A stretch of 64,000 nucleotides of DNA from Roseiarcus sp963829505 (GTDB lineage: Bacteria > Pseudomonadota > Alphaproteobacteria > Rhizobiales > Beijerinckiaceae), in NCBI GenBank assembly GCA_963829505.1, contig CAWHIL010000003.1, forward strand, positions 1,054,001 through 1,118,000. Direction: 5' to 3'. The translations under genes and the position numbers were made by a program. The notes under the pieces are model-generated. The model did not search any database. It had not been told where the DNA came from and worked only from the letters and a program-made list of their open reading frames with translations. Shown one piece after another: positions 63,615-64,000 of the stretch (the stretch's first letter is position 1; each line of letters starts with the position of its first letter).

Positions 63615-64000
63615 ATGGGCGACGCCCGCGGAGCGGCCGGCGTCGCGGCTCCCGAAAGGCGGCGCGCGAAGGGTAGAGCGCGATGCAGGCTTCCAACTAT
63701 CGTCGCCGCGGGCGGTCTCATGGGCTGCGTCGCGATCGGCGCGATGTTCTCGCTGCCCGTTCTCCTGCGCTCAATTTCGCAAGACGCCGGCTGGTCGGTC
63801 ACCGGCGTTTCGAGCGCCATGACGCTCGGCTTTCTCGCCATGGCCTTTGCGAGCATGGCGTGGGGAAGCCTCTCCGACCGGATCGGCGCGCCCGCCGTCG
63901 CGCTGATCGGCGCGATCGCGCTCCCGGCGAGCGTCGCGCTCGCCTCGCAGGCCCCGTCGCTGACCGCGTTTCAACTGATGTTCGGCATTCTCGTCGGCGC
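63615..64000 (+). CDS. MFS transporter, N-terminal part (truncated by window edge)
   Basis: An open frame runs from an ATG at 63615 to the window end. After a basic leader of about 35 residues come TIVAAGGLMGCVAIGAMFSL, LLRSISQDAGWSVTGVSSAM, TLGFLAMAFASMAWGSLSDR and further spans; GSLSDRIG is the MFS loop 2-3 motif (Gly-x3-Asp-Arg). A start at the internal ATG 63720 is also possible. Only the superfamily can be assigned. An inverted repeat just upstream may control it. Confidence 0.78.
   Translation, partial: MGDARGAAGVAAPERRRAKGRARCRLPTIVAAGGLMGCVAIGAMFSLPVLLRSISQDAGWSVTGVSSAMTLGFLAMAFASMAWGSLSDRIGAPAVALIGAIALPASVALASQAPSLTAFQLMFGILVG

Overview
The window is very GC-rich chromosomal DNA from an alphaproteobacterium, most likely of the order Hyphomicrobiales (Rhizobiales). 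Evidence for this: a DivK-type response regulator, an EipB (DUF1849) periplasmic protein, DUF3572 next to an alphaproteobacterial-type DinB, a LexA preceded by a GTTC-N7-GTTC-like operator, the conserved run dGTPase - ArgS - SPOR protein - NagZ, and a perfect parS site. Family or genus cannot be fixed from the sequence. No rRNA, tRNA, CRISPR array or prophage was recognised.

Layout. 1-16.6 kb: end of an MFS transporter, a DUF1800/DUF1501 export pair (the second frame-shifted), a first parS-plus-repeat locus, a divergent PaaG-like isomerase/thiolase pair, small DUF proteins, an extensin-like/YdcF pair, cysteine synthase plus sulfurtransferase, a PPK2 kinase and an MsbA-like exporter. 16.6-28.7 kb: a PEP-CTERM protein, sterol-desaturase-like enzyme, META-domain and DUF4239 proteins, TrpB2, a lipid A-type acyltransferase, a HigBA toxin-antitoxin pair with its promoter, a B12-binding-type radical SAM enzyme, a serine hydrolase, a PEP-CTERM GDSL esterase and exonuclease III. 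28.9-38.5 kb: a three-gene CUT2-type ABC importer, a frame-shifted DUF1254 protein, an IS4-family insertion sequence with an 11-bp target duplication inside a palindromic repeat array, AzlCD and a two-subunit CoA-transferase. 38.5-47.4 kb: a cysteine-rich secreted protein of unknown function, LexA, ScpAB, EipB, a divergent pair of unknown helical proteins, DinB (frame-shifted) and DUF3572. 47.4-64 kb: DivK, the NagZ-SPOR-ArgS-dGTPase run, ErpA-like carrier, an orphan amino-acid-binding protein, hydrolases, a methyltransferase, a LuxR-type regulator with a cysteine cluster, two paralogous DMT permeases around a PNPOx-fold protein, the second parS-plus-repeat locus, a DUF1328 protein and the start of another MFS transporter.

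Functional themes are housekeeping: chromosome segregation (parS sites, ScpAB), SOS response (LexA, DinB), cell envelope (NagZ, SPOR, EipB, LpxL-like, MsbA-like), fatty/aromatic acyl-CoA handling and nutrient uptake.

Two observations stand out. First, a block of about 115 bp made of a parS palindrome followed by four diverged 21-23 bp direct-repeat units ending in (G/T)AACAGGG occurs twice in the same orientation about 58.7 kb apart. Second, five genes carry single-base frameshifts, including the normally essential argS. In three of them (DUF1254, dinB, argS) removing the extra base creates a GANTC sequence, the CcrM methylation site, which points to sequencing errors at methylated sites rather than real gene loss.
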